The notes beneath the pieces were generated by a model, which had not been told where the DNA came from, did not search any database, and saw only the letters and a program-made list of their open reading frames with translations. Below, one piece after another: positions 43,764 to 53,007 of a DNA stretch of 64,000 nucleotides (within the stretch, counting starts at the first letter, position 1; each line of letters starts with the position of its first letter). The DNA lies in the NCBI RefSeq assembly GCF_017526105.1, contig NZ_CP071839.1, forward strand, positions 2,408,501 to 2,472,500, written 5' to 3'. A program made the translations under genes and the position numbers. Origin of the DNA: Streptomyces cyanogenus. GTDB lineage: Bacteria > Actinomycetota > Actinomycetes > Streptomycetales > Streptomycetaceae.

Positions 43764-44060
43764 ATGCGTACGGGCAGTGAACCGGTGACTGCGCGCAGTG
43801 CACTGCGGGCGCGGTTCTGGCTGAGCGTGTGGGGACTGGTGTGGACGGTCTTCGGCACGGCGGCGTTCGCGGTCGTGGGGCGGCCGGGATGGGCGGCGGC
43901 CTGCGGGGTGGTGTGGCTGCTGGTCACCATCGACATGATCATGATCCTCCGGCACATCCGGCAGGGCCCGCACTACCAGCCGGGCCGTGACATCCCGCCG
44001 TACCGGCCGCCGGACGGCGGTCCGCCGTATCCGGGCCCGTCGAGGCACCGGCATCCGTGA
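43764..44060 (+). CDS. Small two-helix membrane protein (DUF6343-like)
   Basis: A 98-residue protein. Two hydrophobic helices are visible: LSVWGLVWTVFGTAAFAVVG and WAAACGVVWLLVTIDMIMIL. The flanking motifs MRTGSEPVTARSALRARFWLS and RHIRQGPHYQPGRDIPPYRPP match what I recall as the DUF6343 family, found widely in Streptomyces and without a known function. The Pro-rich C-terminus is probably cytoplasmic and disordered. The ATG at 43764 lies 10 bases after AGGAG. An upstream ATG at 43624 is possible. Confidence 0.65.
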   Translation: MRTGSEPVTARSALRARFWLSVWGLVWTVFGTAAFAVVGRPGWAAACGVVWLLVTIDMIMILRHIRQGPHYQPGRDIPPYRPPDGGPPYPGPSRHRHP

Positions 44061-44129
44061 CCGGCGTGAGGCCCGCACCGGATCGGCCGGCCGCAGCGGC
44101 GTGACGCCCCACCGGATCGGCCGACCGTG

Positions 44130-44510
44130 TCAGTCGTCGAAGCGTGCCGCCTTCAGGTACTGCGGGTTGGGGTCGAGCGCCGCGGCCAGCCGGAAGTGAC
44201 GCTTGGCCTGGTCGGAGCGGCCCTGGCGTTCATAGGTGCGGGCCAGGGCGAAGTGCGCGAACGCGTTGTCCGGCTCGCGCTCCAGCACGATGGTGAATTC
44301 CAGTTCGGCGGGCCGCAGTTGCGCCGCCGCGAAGAAGGCACGCGCGCGGAGCAGCCGGGCGGCGGTGTTCTCGGGGTGTGCGGCGATGACTCCGTCCAGC
44401 AGCTTCACCGCGCCCCGCGGGTCCCGTGCGTTGAGCAGATGCTCGGCGGCACGGAAGTCGATCACATGCGTTTCCGGCGTACGTCCGGTGGAACCGCTGG
44501 TCTCGGGCAC
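44130..44510 (-). CDS. Tetratricopeptide repeat protein
   Basis: A 126-residue protein formed of about three TPR-like helical hairpins: RAAEHLLNARDPRGAVKLLDGVIAAHPENTAARLLRARAFF, AAAQLRPAELEFTIVLEREPDNAFAHFALARTYE and RQGRSDQAKRHFRLAAALDPNPQYLKAARF. TPR folds bind peptides or partner proteins, so it is likely a small adaptor. The GTG at 44510 is the first start. It lies 49 bp downstream of coaE on the same strand. A link with CoA synthesis is not implied by the fold. Confidence 0.88.
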   Translation of the reverse strand: MPETSGSTGRTPETHVIDFRAAEHLLNARDPRGAVKLLDGVIAAHPENTAARLLRARAFFAAAQLRPAELEFTIVLEREPDNAFAHFALARTYERQGRSDQAKRHFRLAAALDPNPQYLKAARFDD

Positions 44511-44559
44511 GACAGAGTCCTTCCCTCACTCCAACGGTTCAACGCGCCGGTCCTGACCG

Positions 44560-45195
44560 CTATTCCGCGCCCGCACCGTCCTCCGCACCCGCACCGCGCT
44601 GCGCGGCCCGGCGGGCGAGGTCGTCCCACACCTCGGCGACCCGCTTCTCCAGCGCGTCCAGGGGTACGTCGTTGTCGATCACGATGTCCGCGATCTCCCG
44701 GCGCTGTTCGCGGGTCGCCTGCGCGGCCATACGCGCGCGTGCGTCCTCCTCGGTCATCCCGCGCAGCCGTACCAGCCGTTCGAGCTGGGTCTCGGGGCTC
44801 GCGTCCACGACGACCACGAGGTCGTAGAGGGATGCCAGACCGTTCTCCGTGAGCAGGGGCACGTCGTGGACCACCACGGCGTCCTCGGCCGCGGCGCGCT
44901 CCAGCTCGCGGGAGCGGGCGCCCACCAAGGGGTGCACGATCGCGTTCAGGACGGCGAGCTTCTCGGGGTCGGCGAAGACGATGGAGCCGAGCCGGGGCCG
45001 GTCCAGGCTGCCGTCGGCGGCGAGGACGTCCGCTCCGAAGGCGTCGACCACGGCCGCGAGCCCGGGCGTGCCGGGCGCCACGACCTCGCGTGCGATGCGG
45101 TCGGCGTCGATCAGCACGGCTCCATGCTGCACGAGCAGCCGCGACACCTCGCTCTTGCCGGCGCCGATCCCGCCGGTCAGGCCCACTGTCAGCAT
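44560..45195 (-). CDS. coaE: Dephospho-CoA kinase
   Basis: A 211-residue enzyme that phosphorylates the 3'-OH of dephospho-CoA, the last step of CoA synthesis. The P-loop is [18 protein letters not shown], followed by [17 protein letters not shown] and the family [11 protein letters not shown] block with [14 protein letters not shown]; the lid is [38 protein letters not shown]. Actinobacterial proteins sometimes have a second domain, but this one does not. The ATG at 45195 is the family start. It lies just after the PAC2-family gene on the same strand. Confidence 0.96.
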   Translation of the reverse strand: MLTVGLTGGIGAGKSEVSRLLVQHGAVLIDADRIAREVVAPGTPGLAAVVDAFGADVLAADGSLDRPRLGSIVFADPEKLAVLNAIVHPLVGARSRELERAAAEDAVVVHDVPLLTENGLASLYDLVVVVDASPETQLERLVRLRGMTEEDARARMAAQATREQRREIADIVIDNDVPLDALEKRVAEVWDDLARRAAQRGAGAEDGAGAE

Positions 45196-45285
45196 GAGCG
45201 GAAGCCTAGACGCTCCGCCGCGGGGCCCGTACGGCAGGTGTGAGCCGGGTGGGATTCACCGTGCCCGCGCGGCGCAGGGCGCGGG

Positions 45286-46224
45286 TCAGTTGTCGCCCTC
45301 GCGTTCCGCCAGGAAGCGCTCGAACTCGCGTCCGATCTCGTCGGCCGACGGGATCTCCACGGGCTCGGCGAGCATGTTGCCCCGTGTCTCGGCGCCGGCC
45401 GCGGCGTCGTACTGGTGCTCCAGGCCCTGGACGAGCGAGGTCAGTTCCTCGTCGCCCTCCTGGATCTGCCGGTCGATCTCGGTCTGCGTGCGGTGGGCGT
45501 CCGTCCGCAGGGAGTGGGCGACGCCGGGCAGCACCAGGCCGGTGGCGGCCGTGATGGCCTCCAGGACGGTGAGGGCGGCGTCCGGGTACACGGAGCGGGC
45601 GATGTAGTGCGGGACGTGGGCGGCGAGGCCCAGGACGTCGTGTCCGGCCTCCATGAGGCGGTACTCGATGAGCGACTCGGCGCTGCCGGGAACCTGGGCC
45701 TCCTCGAAGGGGCTGCGGTGGCCGGGGACGAGTTCGCTGCGGTTGCCGTGCGGGGTCAGGCCCACCGGGCGGGTGTGCGGGACGCCCATGGGGATGCCGT
45801 GGAAGTTCACGGACAGGCGCACGCCGAGCCGCTCCACTATCTGGCGTACGGCGGCCGCGAACCGCTCCCACTCCACGTCCGGTTCGGGACCGGACAGCAG
45901 CAGGAAGGGGGCACCGGTGGTGTCCTGGACGAGGCGGACCTCGATGGCCGGGACCTCGTACCCGGTCCAGCGGTCCCGCTTGAAGGTCAGCAGGGGCCGC
46001 CGGGCCCGGTAGTCCACGAGCCGGTCGTGGTCGAACCGGGCCACGACCTGGTGGGGCAGTGAGTCGAGCAGCCGGTCGACGATCTGGTCGCCGGTCTCAC
46101 CCGCGTCGATGTATCCGTCGAAGTGGTAGAGCATGACAAGGCCGGCCGACTCCTGGGCGAGCGCCATGTCGACCACGGCGAGGCCCTTCGGCTCCCATGC
46201 GTACAAACCCTGCGGATCAAGCAC
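45286..46224 (-). CDS. PAC2-family protein (proteasome assembly chaperone-like)
   Basis: A 312-residue cytoplasmic protein. Conserved blocks are [93 protein letters not shown] and [26 protein letters not shown], typical of the PAC2/YNR group. Relatives include eukaryotic 20S proteasome assembly chaperones; actinobacteria have a 20S proteasome, but whether these proteins assemble it is unproven. The start GTG at 46224 follows GAGGAGGAGC. The C-terminus is acidic and helical. Confidence 0.88.
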   Translation of the reverse strand: MLDPQGLYAWEPKGLAVVDMALAQESAGLVMLYHFDGYIDAGETGDQIVDRLLDSLPHQVVARFDHDRLVDYRARRPLLTFKRDRWTGYEVPAIEVRLVQDTTGAPFLLLSGPEPDVEWERFAAAVRQIVERLGVRLSVNFHGIPMGVPHTRPVGLTPHGNRSELVPGHRSPFEEAQVPGSAESLIEYRLMEAGHDVLGLAAHVPHYIARSVYPDAALTVLEAITAATGLVLPGVAHSLRTDAHRTQTEIDRQIQEGDEELTSLVQGLEHQYDAAAGAETRGNMLAEPVEIPSADEIGREFERFLAEREGDN

Positions 46225-46373
46225 TGTGACCGCTCCTCCTCGTGTTCCTCATGGACAACGTGCCCTGGAACAGCGGAATTCCCGCGACACGCCGTCAGGC
46301 GGCGATCGCCCGCGGCGCGTCGCTCGCCTGCCGGCACGGGGACGGGGGTCACGGCTCGACCCTGCACAAACGC

Positions 46374-46409
46374 CTGAGGGGCCGCACCTCGAAAGGTGCG
46401 GCCCCTCAG
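46374..46409 (-). terminator. Terminator of rpsA
   Basis: CTGAGGGGCCGCACCT (46374-46389) pairs perfectly with 46394-46409 around a CGAA tetraloop, a 16-bp stem. It lies 31 bases after the rpsA stop codon and before the PAC2 gene start. Confidence 0.9.
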
Positions 46410-46440
46410 CCGACTATCGGTCAAGCCTCAGCGGCAGCGC

Positions 46441-47931
46441 TCAGCTCTGGCCGCCGGCCAGCTTCTCGCGCAGCGCGGCCAGCGCCTCGTCCGAGGCCAG
46501 GGCACCGGAGGTGTCCGCGCCCTCGGAGGAGTACGAACCGCCGGTCGCGGCCGGAGCCGCAGCCTCGCCGCCCTCGGCCGCGGCAGCGGCGTCGGCCTCG
46601 CGGGACTTGATGACCTGCTGCTGGTGCTGCTCGAAGCGGGACTGCGCCTCGGCGTACTGGCGCTCCCACTCCTCGCGCTGCTTCTCGTAGCCCGGCAGCC
46701 AGTCGTTGGTCTCCGGGTCGAAGCCCTCGGGGTAGATGTAGTTGCCCTGGTCGTCGTAGGACGCGGCCATGCCGTACAGGGTCGGGTCGAACTCGACCGC
46801 GGACGGGTCGGCACCGAAGGACTCGTTGGCCTGCTTCAGCGAGAGGCTGATGCGGCGACGCTCGAGGTCGATGTCGATGACCTTGACGAAGATCTCGTCG
46901 TTGACCTGGACGACCTGCTCCGGGATCTCCACGTGGCGCTCGGCCAGCTCGGAGATGTGGACCAGACCCTCGATGCCCTCGTCCACGCGGACGAACGCAC
47001 CGAACGGCACCAGCTTCGTGACCTTGCCGGGCACGACCTGGCCGATCTGGTGGGTGCGGGCGAACTGCTGCCACGGGTCTTCCTGGGTCGCCTTCAGCGA
47101 CAGGGAGACGCGCTCGCGGTCCATGTCGACGTCGAGGACCTCGACGGTGACCTCCTGGCCGACCTCGACGACCTCGGAGGGGTGGTCGATGTGCTTCCAG
47201 GACAGCTCGGAGACGTGGACCAGACCGTCGACGCCACCCAGGTCCACGAAGGCACCGAAGTTGACGATCGAGGAGACCACACCGGAGCGGACCTGACCCT
47301 TCTGCAGGGTCGTGAGGAACGTCTGGCGGACCTCGGACTGGGTCTGCTCCAGCCAGGCACGGCGGGACAGGACCACGTTGTTGCGGTTCTTGTCCAGCTC
47401 GATGATCTTGGCCTCGAGCTCCTTGCCGACGTACGGCTGGAGGTCGCGGACGCGGCGCATCTCGACCAGGGAGGCCGGAAGGAAGCCACGGAGGCCGATG
47501 TCGAGGATGAGACCACCCTTGACGACCTCGATGACGGTACCGGTGACGATGCCGTCCTCTTCCTTGATCTTCTCGATGGTGCCCCAGGCACGCTCGTACT
47601 GGGCGCGCTTCTTCGAGAGGATCAGGCGGCCTTCCTTGTCCTCCTTCTGGAGGACCAGGGCCTCGATCTCGTCGCCGACGGCGACGACCTCGTTCGGGTC
47701 GACGTCGTGCTTGATCGAGAGCTCGCGGCTCGGGATGACACCTTCGGTCTTGTAACCGATGTCGAGCAGGACCTCGTCCCGGTCGACCTTCACGATGACG
47801 CCGTCGACGATGTCGCCGTCGTTGAAGTACTTGATCGTCTCGTCGATCGCTGCGAGGAAGGCTTCCTCGTTACCGATGTCGTTGACCGCTACCTGCGGGG
47901 TGGTGGCGGTGGTCTCGGTGCTGCTCGTCAT
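46441..47931 (-). CDS. rpsA: 30S ribosomal protein S1
   Basis: A 496-residue protein with four S1 (OB-fold) domains, the usual actinobacterial number: the first two are DGVIVKVDRDEVLLDIGYKTEGVIP and TGTVIEVVKGGLILDIGLRGFLPAS, then SGVVSSIVNFGAFVDLGGVDGLVHVSELSW and PGKVTKLVPFGAFVRVDEGIEGLVHISELA. A long acidic/Ala-rich tail follows. It binds mRNA and helps start translation, mainly on structured leaders. The ATG at 47931 gives MTSSTETTATTPQVAVND; only a weak GGAG 12 bases upstream acts as Shine-Dalgarno, as in other rpsA genes, which are often autoregulated. It has its own promoter and a strong terminator. Confidence 0.98.
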   Translation of the reverse strand: MTSSTETTATTPQVAVNDIGNEEAFLAAIDETIKYFNDGDIVDGVIVKVDRDEVLLDIGYKTEGVIPSRELSIKHDVDPNEVVAVGDEIEALVLQKEDKEGRLILSKKRAQYERAWGTIEKIKEEDGIVTGTVIEVVKGGLILDIGLRGFLPASLVEMRRVRDLQPYVGKELEAKIIELDKNRNNVVLSRRAWLEQTQSEVRQTFLTTLQKGQVRSGVVSSIVNFGAFVDLGGVDGLVHVSELSWKHIDHPSEVVEVGQEVTVEVLDVDMDRERVSLSLKATQEDPWQQFARTHQIGQVVPGKVTKLVPFGAFVRVDEGIEGLVHISELAERHVEIPEQVVQVNDEIFVKVIDIDLERRRISLSLKQANESFGADPSAVEFDPTLYGMAASYDDQGNYIYPEGFDPETNDWLPGYEKQREEWERQYAEAQSRFEQHQQQVIKSREADAAAAAEGGEAAAPAATGGSYSSEGADTSGALASDEALAALREKLAGGQS

Positions 47932-48131
47932 GTGGGAAAGGGCTCCGGTACGGACATTGAAGTCGTAGGTACTGCTTACGCCGGGAGCCCGTTTCGCTCT
48001 GCAGAAGCCGGACAGCCAAGGAAGCGCCCCACCAGGTACTGGTGATGGCGCCTCGACAACCGAGGGGACATACAACAGATGCGAGCGCAGCCTGCTACGT
48101 CTGAGGTGCGCAGGCCCGCAGCGCAACTTGT

Positions 48132-48160
48132 AGCATACGGGCGCGGCCGGACATGGTCAA
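48132..48160 (-). promoter_or_regulatory. Strong sigma-70-type (HrdB) promoter of rpsA
   Basis: Minus strand: TTGACC (48160-48155), a 17-bp spacer, TATGCT (48137-48132). Transcription starting near 48125 gives a leader of about 190 nt, which contains the inverted repeat ACCAGGTACTGGT (48030-48042). Confidence 0.8.
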
Positions 48161-49158
48161 TGCGCGAAGGCGCACACCCGGGGCGGATCGCCGCATTCCA
48201 GGCAGAAGAATCGTCCCAACAGGCCACGCGGGCCCGTGGGATCCCTTGGTGCGGGCCCCAGCGGGTTGGACGGAAGAGTACGACGAGGGAGCCGATCATC
48301 CAAGAGCCGGAAGCGTACGAGCCCGAGGGGTCCGAGGGTTTCGAGCCCGAGGCCACCCGGCGTGACGCGGACGTCACCGAGAGCGCGCGAGCCAATCGGG
48401 GCTGGTGGGACCGCAACGCGGACGAGTACCAGACCGAGCACGGCACGTTCCTCGGCGACGACCGCTTCGTGTGGGGCCCGGAGGGGCTGGACGAGGTGGA
48501 GGCCGAGCTGCTGGGGCCGCCGGAGGAGCTGAAGGGCAAGGAGGTCCTGGAGATCGGCGCGGGCGCCGCGCAGTGCGCGCGCTGGCTGGCCGCCCAGGGC
48601 GCGCGTCCGGTGGCCCTGGACCTCTCGCACCGCCAGTTGCAGCACGCGCTGCGGATCGGCGCGGCGTTCCCGCTGGTCTGCGCCGACGCCGGCGCGCTGC
48701 CCTTCGCGGACGGCTCCTTCGACCTGGCGTGCTCCGCGTACGGGGCGCTGCCGTTCGTGGCCGACCCGCGGCTGGTGCTGCGCGAGGTGCGCCGGGTGCT
48801 GCGGCCGGGCGGCCGGTTCGTGTTCTCGGTGACGCACCCGATCCGCTGGGCGTTCCCGGACGAGCCGGGCCCGGAGGGTCTGACGGTGTCCTCGTCGTAC
48901 TTCGACCGCACGCCCTATGTGGAGCAGGACGAGCAGGGCCGCGCGGTCTACGTGGAGCACCACAGGACGATCGGCGACCGGGTGCGGGACATCGTGGCGT
49001 CCGGTTTCCGGCTGGTGGACCTGGTGGAGCCGGAGTGGCCGGCCTGGAACACCGCCGAGTGGGGCGGCTGGTCGCCCCTGCGCGGGAACCTGATCCCGGG
49101 CACGGCGATCTTCGTGTGCGAGCGGAGCGAGACGGCCGGAGACCGAGGGAGGGACTGA
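48160..49158 (+). CDS. Class I SAM-dependent methyltransferase (start uncertain)
   Basis: The methyltransferase domain is clear: WWDRNADEYQTEHGTFLGDDRFVWGPEGLDE, motif I VLEIGAGAAQCARWLAAQG, acidic loop PVALDLSHRQLQHALRIG and the FDLACSAYGALPFVADPRLVLREVRRVLRPGG block. The start is a problem. The region IIQEPEAYEPEGSEGFEPEATRRDADVTE is protein-like, but no ATG, GTG or TTG lies in frame near it; ATC codons at 48295 and 48298 follow GAGGGAGCCG, as if an ATG had mutated or ATC is used. The first canonical in-frame start downstream of the rpsA promoter is ATG 48160, given here, but it lies inside the rpsA -35 region. Confidence 0.8.
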   Translation: MREGAHPGRIAAFQAEESSQQATRARGIPWCGPQRVGRKSTTREPIIQEPEAYEPEGSEGFEPEATRRDADVTESARANRGWWDRNADEYQTEHGTFLGDDRFVWGPEGLDEVEAELLGPPEELKGKEVLEIGAGAAQCARWLAAQGARPVALDLSHRQLQHALRIGAAFPLVCADAGALPFADGSFDLACSAYGALPFVADPRLVLREVRRVLRPGGRFVFSVTHPIRWAFPDEPGPEGLTVSSSYFDRTPYVEQDEQGRAVYVEHHRTIGDRVRDIVASGFRLVDLVEPEWPAWNTAEWGGWSPLRGNLIPGTAIFVCERSETAGDRGRD

Positions 49159-49228
49159 GCCCCGGTACCCGATCGCGTACGTGCACGCGCGCGTGTGGGC
49201 GCTCTCCGGGTCGTACGACACTGGGGGC

Positions 49229-51754
49229 GTGATCCGTTACGACGCCCTGGACGCGCTGCCCGTGCGCTCCGCCCTGCCCGCCCTGACCGACGCCCTGGAG
49301 GGTGACGGCACCGCCGTCCTCGTGGCGCCGCCCGGCACCGGCAAGACGACGCTGGTGCCGCTCGTGCTGGCGGGGCTGGTCGGAGACGGTCCCGCGCGGC
49401 GGGTCGTGGTGGCCGAGCCGCGGCGGATCGCGGCGCGGGCGGCGGCCCGGCGGATGGCCTGGCTGCTGGGCGAGCGGCCCGGGGAGAGCGTCGGCTTCAC
49501 GGTGCGCGGCGAGCGGACGGTGGGGCGGCACACGCGCGTGGAGGTCGTGACGACCGGTGTCCTGCTGCAGCGGCTGCAGCGCGACCAGGAGCTGGCCGGG
49601 GTGGACGTGGTCGTCCTCGACGAGTGCCACGAGCGGCATCTGGACGCGGACACGGCGGCCGCGTTCCTGTGGGACGTCCGGCAGGCGCTGCGGCCGGAGC
49701 TGCGGCTGGTGGCCGCGTCGGCGACCACGGACGCCGAGGGCTGGGCGCGGCTGCTGGGCGGGGCGCCGGTGGTCGAGGCGTCCGGTACGGCGCATCCGGT
49801 GGAGGTGGTGTGGGCACCGCCGGCGCGTCCGGTACGGCCGCCGCACGGGATGCGGGTGGATCCGGCGCTGCTCACGCATGTGGCGTCGGTGGTGCGGCGG
49901 GCGCTGGCCGAGCGGGCCGGGGACGTGCTGTGCTTCCTGCCCGGCGTGGGCGAGATCGCGCGTGTCGCGGGTCTGCTGGGGGACCTCGGTGACGTCGAGG
50001 TGCTCCAGGTGCACGGGCGGGCGCCGGCCGCGGTGCAGGACGCGGTGCTGGCCCCCGGGGTGCGGCGCCGGGTGGTGCTGGCGACGTCCGTGGCCGAGTC
50101 GTCGCTGACCGTGCCCGGAGTGCGGGTGGTGGTCGACGCGGGGCTGGCGAGGGAGCCGCGGGTGGATCACGCGCGCGGGCTGAGCGGGCTGACGACCGTG
50201 CGGGCGTCGCGGGCGGCCGGGCGGCAGCGGGCGGGGCGGGCCGGGCGGGAGGCGCCGGGGGCGGTGTACCGGTGCTGGGCGGAGGCCGAGGACGGCCGTC
50301 TGCCGGCTTTCCCGGCGCCGGAGATCAAGGTGGCCGACCTGACCGCCTTCGCCCTTCAGGCGGCCTGCTGGGGCGATCCGGACGCCTCCGGGCTGGCGTT
50401 GCTGGATCCGCCGCCGGGCGGGGCGATGGCGGCGGCACGCTCCGCTCTGGCGGCGGTGGGGGCGGTGGACTCCGCCGGGCGGGCCACGGAGGCCGGGGGG
50501 CGCCTGGCCCGGCTCGGGGTGCACCCGCGGCTGGGGCGGGCGCTGCTCGACACCTCCGGTGCGGGGGCGCCGGTCGTCGCCCTGCTCTCCGAGGAGGTGC
50601 CGCGGGACTACGGGGATGATCTCGCGGGTGCCCTGCGGCGGGCCCGGGGCGGGGGTGACGCCTACGCGGGGCGGTGGGATTCGGAAGTGCGGCGCCTGCG
50701 GGCCGTCGCGCAGGAGTTCTCCCGTCCGTCCGCCCGGGGCCGTCGACCGGAAGGGGTCGTCCACCTCGGAACGGGCGCCCGCGACGACCGGCTCGCCGGG
50801 CTCGTTGCCGCCCTCGCCTTTCCCGAGCGGGTGGCCAGGCTGGACGGTGGGTCGTACCTCATGGCGTCCGGGACCCGTGCCGAACTGGTCGAGGGGTCGG
50901 CGCTGCGGGGGGCTCCGTGGATCGTCGTGGCCGTCGCCGACCGGCCCACGGGCAAGGGACACGCGCGGGTGCGGCTCGGGGCGGCCGTGGAGGAGGACGT
51001 GGCGCGCCTCGCCGCCGGGGCGCTGTTCGCCGAGCGGGACGAGGTGCACTGGGCCGACGGGGACGTCGTGGCCCGGCACGTCGAACGGCTCGGGGCGATC
51101 GAGCTGGCCGTACGCCCCCTGAAGGACGCCGGCCCCGCCCTCGTACGGGCCGCCCTGCTGGACGGGCTCCGGCAGGAGGGGTTCGGGCTGCTGCTCTGGT
51201 CGCCGGAGGCGGAGGTGCTGCGGCAGCGGCTGGCGTTCCTGCGGACGCACCTCGGGGAGCCCTGGCCGGACGTGTCGGACGCGGCGCTGCACGCGCGCGT
51301 GGACGAGTGGCTGGAGCCGGAGCTGAGCAGGGCGCGGCGGCGGGCCGATCTGGCGCGGATCGACGCCGGGCAGGCGCTGGCGCGGCTGCTGCCCTGGGCG
51401 GGCGGGGAGGCCGGCCGGCTGGAGGAACTGGCGCCCGAGCGGATCACCGTCCCGAGCGGGTCCAGGATCCGGATCGACTACCGGGATCCCGAGCGGCCGG
51501 TCCTGGCAGTCAAGCTGCAGGAGATGTTCGGGCTGCGGGAGACGCCGGCCGTCGCGGGTGTGCCGCTGCTCGTGCACCTGCTCTCGCCCGCCGGACGGCC
51601 CGCCGCCGTCACGGCCGACCTGGCCTCGTTCTGGCGGGACGGGTACCGGGCGGTCCGGGCCGAGCTGCGCGGCCGGTATCCCAGGCATCCGTGGCCGGAG
51701 GACCCGGCGGCCGCCGAGCCGACACGGCACACGAACGCGCGGCTCAGGCGCTGA
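49229..51754 (+). CDS. hrpB: ATP-dependent helicase, HrpB type
   Basis: An 841-residue DEAH-box helicase. Motif I is LVAPPGTGKTTLVPLVLAG, motif Ia [19 protein letters not shown], motif II VVVLDECHERHLDADTAAAFL and motif VI RQRAGRAGREAPG; a helicase-associated region and the C-terminal HrpB domain follow (LAVKLQEMFGLRETPAVAGVPLLVHLLSPAGRPAAVTADLASFWRDGY). HrpB is thought to act on RNA or ribonucleoprotein, but its substrates are unknown. The GTG at 49229 starts VIRYDALDALPVRSALPALTDAL, the family start. The end overlaps the convergent DUF3068 gene by 11 bp. Confidence 0.95.
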   Translation: MIRYDALDALPVRSALPALTDALEGDGTAVLVAPPGTGKTTLVPLVLAGLVGDGPARRVVVAEPRRIAARAAARRMAWLLGERPGESVGFTVRGERTVGRHTRVEVVTTGVLLQRLQRDQELAGVDVVVLDECHERHLDADTAAAFLWDVRQALRPELRLVAASATTDAEGWARLLGGAPVVEASGTAHPVEVVWAPPARPVRPPHGMRVDPALLTHVASVVRRALAERAGDVLCFLPGVGEIARVAGLLGDLGDVEVLQVHGRAPAAVQDAVLAPGVRRRVVLATSVAESSLTVPGVRVVVDAGLAREPRVDHARGLSGLTTVRASRAAGRQRAGRAGREAPGAVYRCWAEAEDGRLPAFPAPEIKVADLTAFALQAACWGDPDASGLALLDPPPGGAMAAARSALAAVGAVDSAGRATEAGGRLARLGVHPRLGRALLDTSGAGAPVVALLSEEVPRDYGDDLAGALRRARGGGDAYAGRWDSEVRRLRAVAQEFSRPSARGRRPEGVVHLGTGARDDRLAGLVAALAFPERVARLDGGSYLMASGTRAELVEGSALRGAPWIVVAVADRPTGKGHARVRLGAAVEEDVARLAAGALFAERDEVHWADGDVVARHVERLGAIELAVRPLKDAGPALVRAALLDGLRQEGFGLLLWSPEAEVLRQRLAFLRTHLGEPWPDVSDAALHARVDEWLEPELSRARRRADLARIDAGQALARLLPWAGGEAGRLEELAPERITVPSGSRIRIDYRDPERPVLAVKLQEMFGLRETPAVAGVPLLVHLLSPAGRPAAVTADLASFWRDGYRAVRAELRGRYPRHPWPEDPAAAEPTRHTNARLRR

Positions 51755-52736
51755 CCGGTTCCGGTTCCTCCGTCGGCGCCGGCGCGGGGCCCCGGGGGCG
51801 GCGGGCGCGGGCCTCCAGCCAGAGGGAGAGGGCGAGGAGCAGCAGGCCGAGGCCGAGGGAGCCCCAGGGGACGTACGAGGTGAGGGCCAGGACCAGGGTG
51901 CGGTTGTGCCTGACCAGGGCGACCGTGTGGTCGATGTAGTCCTCGCGCATCCTCACGTGCCCGGCGAACGCGGTGACCTTGGCGCGGCCGCCGAGCAGGG
52001 TGCCGCCGCGCAGTTCCTCCCGGTGGATCTCCTCGCCGTAGACGGGTGCCCCGGTGACGGGTTCGACCCAGAACCTGCGGACCGTGGAGTACCAGCGGGT
52101 GGTGCCGGTCCTGGCGACCGACTCGGGGGTGATGCCCTGCACTGGCATGGTCTTCGGCAGGGGGACCCTGGTCCAGGGGATGGTCTGCTCGAAGCAGTAG
52201 ACGGTCAGGCCGCGGAAGGTGCGGGTGCCCCGGTAGTGGATGGGGCTGGTGGTGCGGGTCTGGGCGTCGAAGTACTCGTAGTCCCGTCTCTGGGTGAGGA
52301 AGGGCCACTTGAACTCGATGCCCTCGCGGGTGACCGGGTCGCCGTCGACCGTCTCGCCGGTGGCGTGGACGGGGTCCTGGCTGTGGGCGTCGAAGATGTA
52401 GCGTTCGGGCACCTTGGAGACCATCTTCCCGTCGGGGCCCTGGACGTAGGACAGGCTGTCCCAGACGACGACCGGCCGCCCGGCCGCCCTCTCGATCCTC
52501 TTCGCGGCCTCCACGTTCCCCTTGAGGGTCTGCACGATGGTGACCTTGGGGACCTTCTTGGCGCGCATGGTGCCGTAGTCGAGGAGGGTGGCGTTCCGGG
52601 CCTCCAGGACCATGTCCTGGTACTGGCCGGCGGGGATGCGGGCCAGGCGCGGGAAGGCGTACCAGCGCAGCAGCGGGGACAGCGCCGCGCAGAACACGGC
52701 GCAGGCGAGCAGGACCAGGCTTGCCTTGCGGCGCAT
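51744..52736 (-). CDS. DUF3068 (PorA-like) membrane-anchored protein
   Basis: A 330-residue protein with a transmembrane helix at the N-terminus (ASLVLLACAVFCAALSPLL) and one near the C-terminus (SLGLGLLLLALSLWLE), so most of the chain is exported. The extracytoplasmic part fits DUF3068: MRAKKVPKVTIVQTLKGNVEAAKR, RPVVVWDSLSYVQGPDG, FDAHSQDPVHATGETVDGD, FKWPFLTQRRDYEYFDAQTRTTSPIHYRG. The family occurs only in actinobacteria; some relatives are called PorA without proof of a pore function. It overlaps HrpB's end by 11 bp (convergent). A 44-aa gene follows upstream on the same strand. Confidence 0.85.
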   Translation of the reverse strand: MRRKASLVLLACAVFCAALSPLLRWYAFPRLARIPAGQYQDMVLEARNATLLDYGTMRAKKVPKVTIVQTLKGNVEAAKRIERAAGRPVVVWDSLSYVQGPDGKMVSKVPERYIFDAHSQDPVHATGETVDGDPVTREGIEFKWPFLTQRRDYEYFDAQTRTTSPIHYRGTRTFRGLTVYCFEQTIPWTRVPLPKTMPVQGITPESVARTGTTRWYSTVRRFWVEPVTGAPVYGEEIHREELRGGTLLGGRAKVTAFAGHVRMREDYIDHTVALVRHNRTLVLALTSYVPWGSLGLGLLLLALSLWLEARARRPRGPAPAPTEEPEPVSA

Positions 52737-52763
52737 TGGGGCCTCCCTCCCGGACGGGCGCGG

Positions 52764-52898
52764 CTACGGGTGCGCGGGCACCGTCGTCAGCAGCGGCTTG
52801 GGCGACGTCCGGCCCGGCGGTGTGCCCAGCGCGCTGACGGTGAGGACCAGGGCGAACGCGAGGACGAGACCGGTGGCGGCGGCGATCAGGGCGCGCAT
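52764..52898 (-). CDS. SPW_0924-family small membrane protein (44 aa)
   Basis: The frame from ATG 52898 reads MRALIAAATGLVLAFALVLTV, then SALGTPPGRTSPKPLLTTVPAHP, stop. It is a single hydrophobic helix with a Pro/Thr-rich tail. The same composition and the ending KPLLTTVPAHP match a family of tiny Streptomyces proteins I recall as SPW_0924. GGGAGGCCCGC lies before the ATG. It precedes the DUF3068 gene by 27 bp on the same strand, so the two may form an operon. Function unknown. Confidence 0.8.
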   Translation of the reverse strand: MRALIAAATGLVLAFALVLTVSALGTPPGRTSPKPLLTTVPAHP

Positions 52899-53007
52899 GC
52901 GGGCCTCCCGGCGGACGGTCGGTGTCCTGACGTCTTCTGATGGTTCGTCAGGTCCGGCACCGTAGCAACGGGCGGGCGAGATGAGAACAGCGGTGCACGG
53001 ACGAACG

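Noticed and set aside
48374..51730. Long open frame on the minus strand opposite the HrpB gene (1118 codons)
   Set aside because: It mirrors the hrpB coding region and is extremely Pro/Arg/Gly-rich, a composition shadow.
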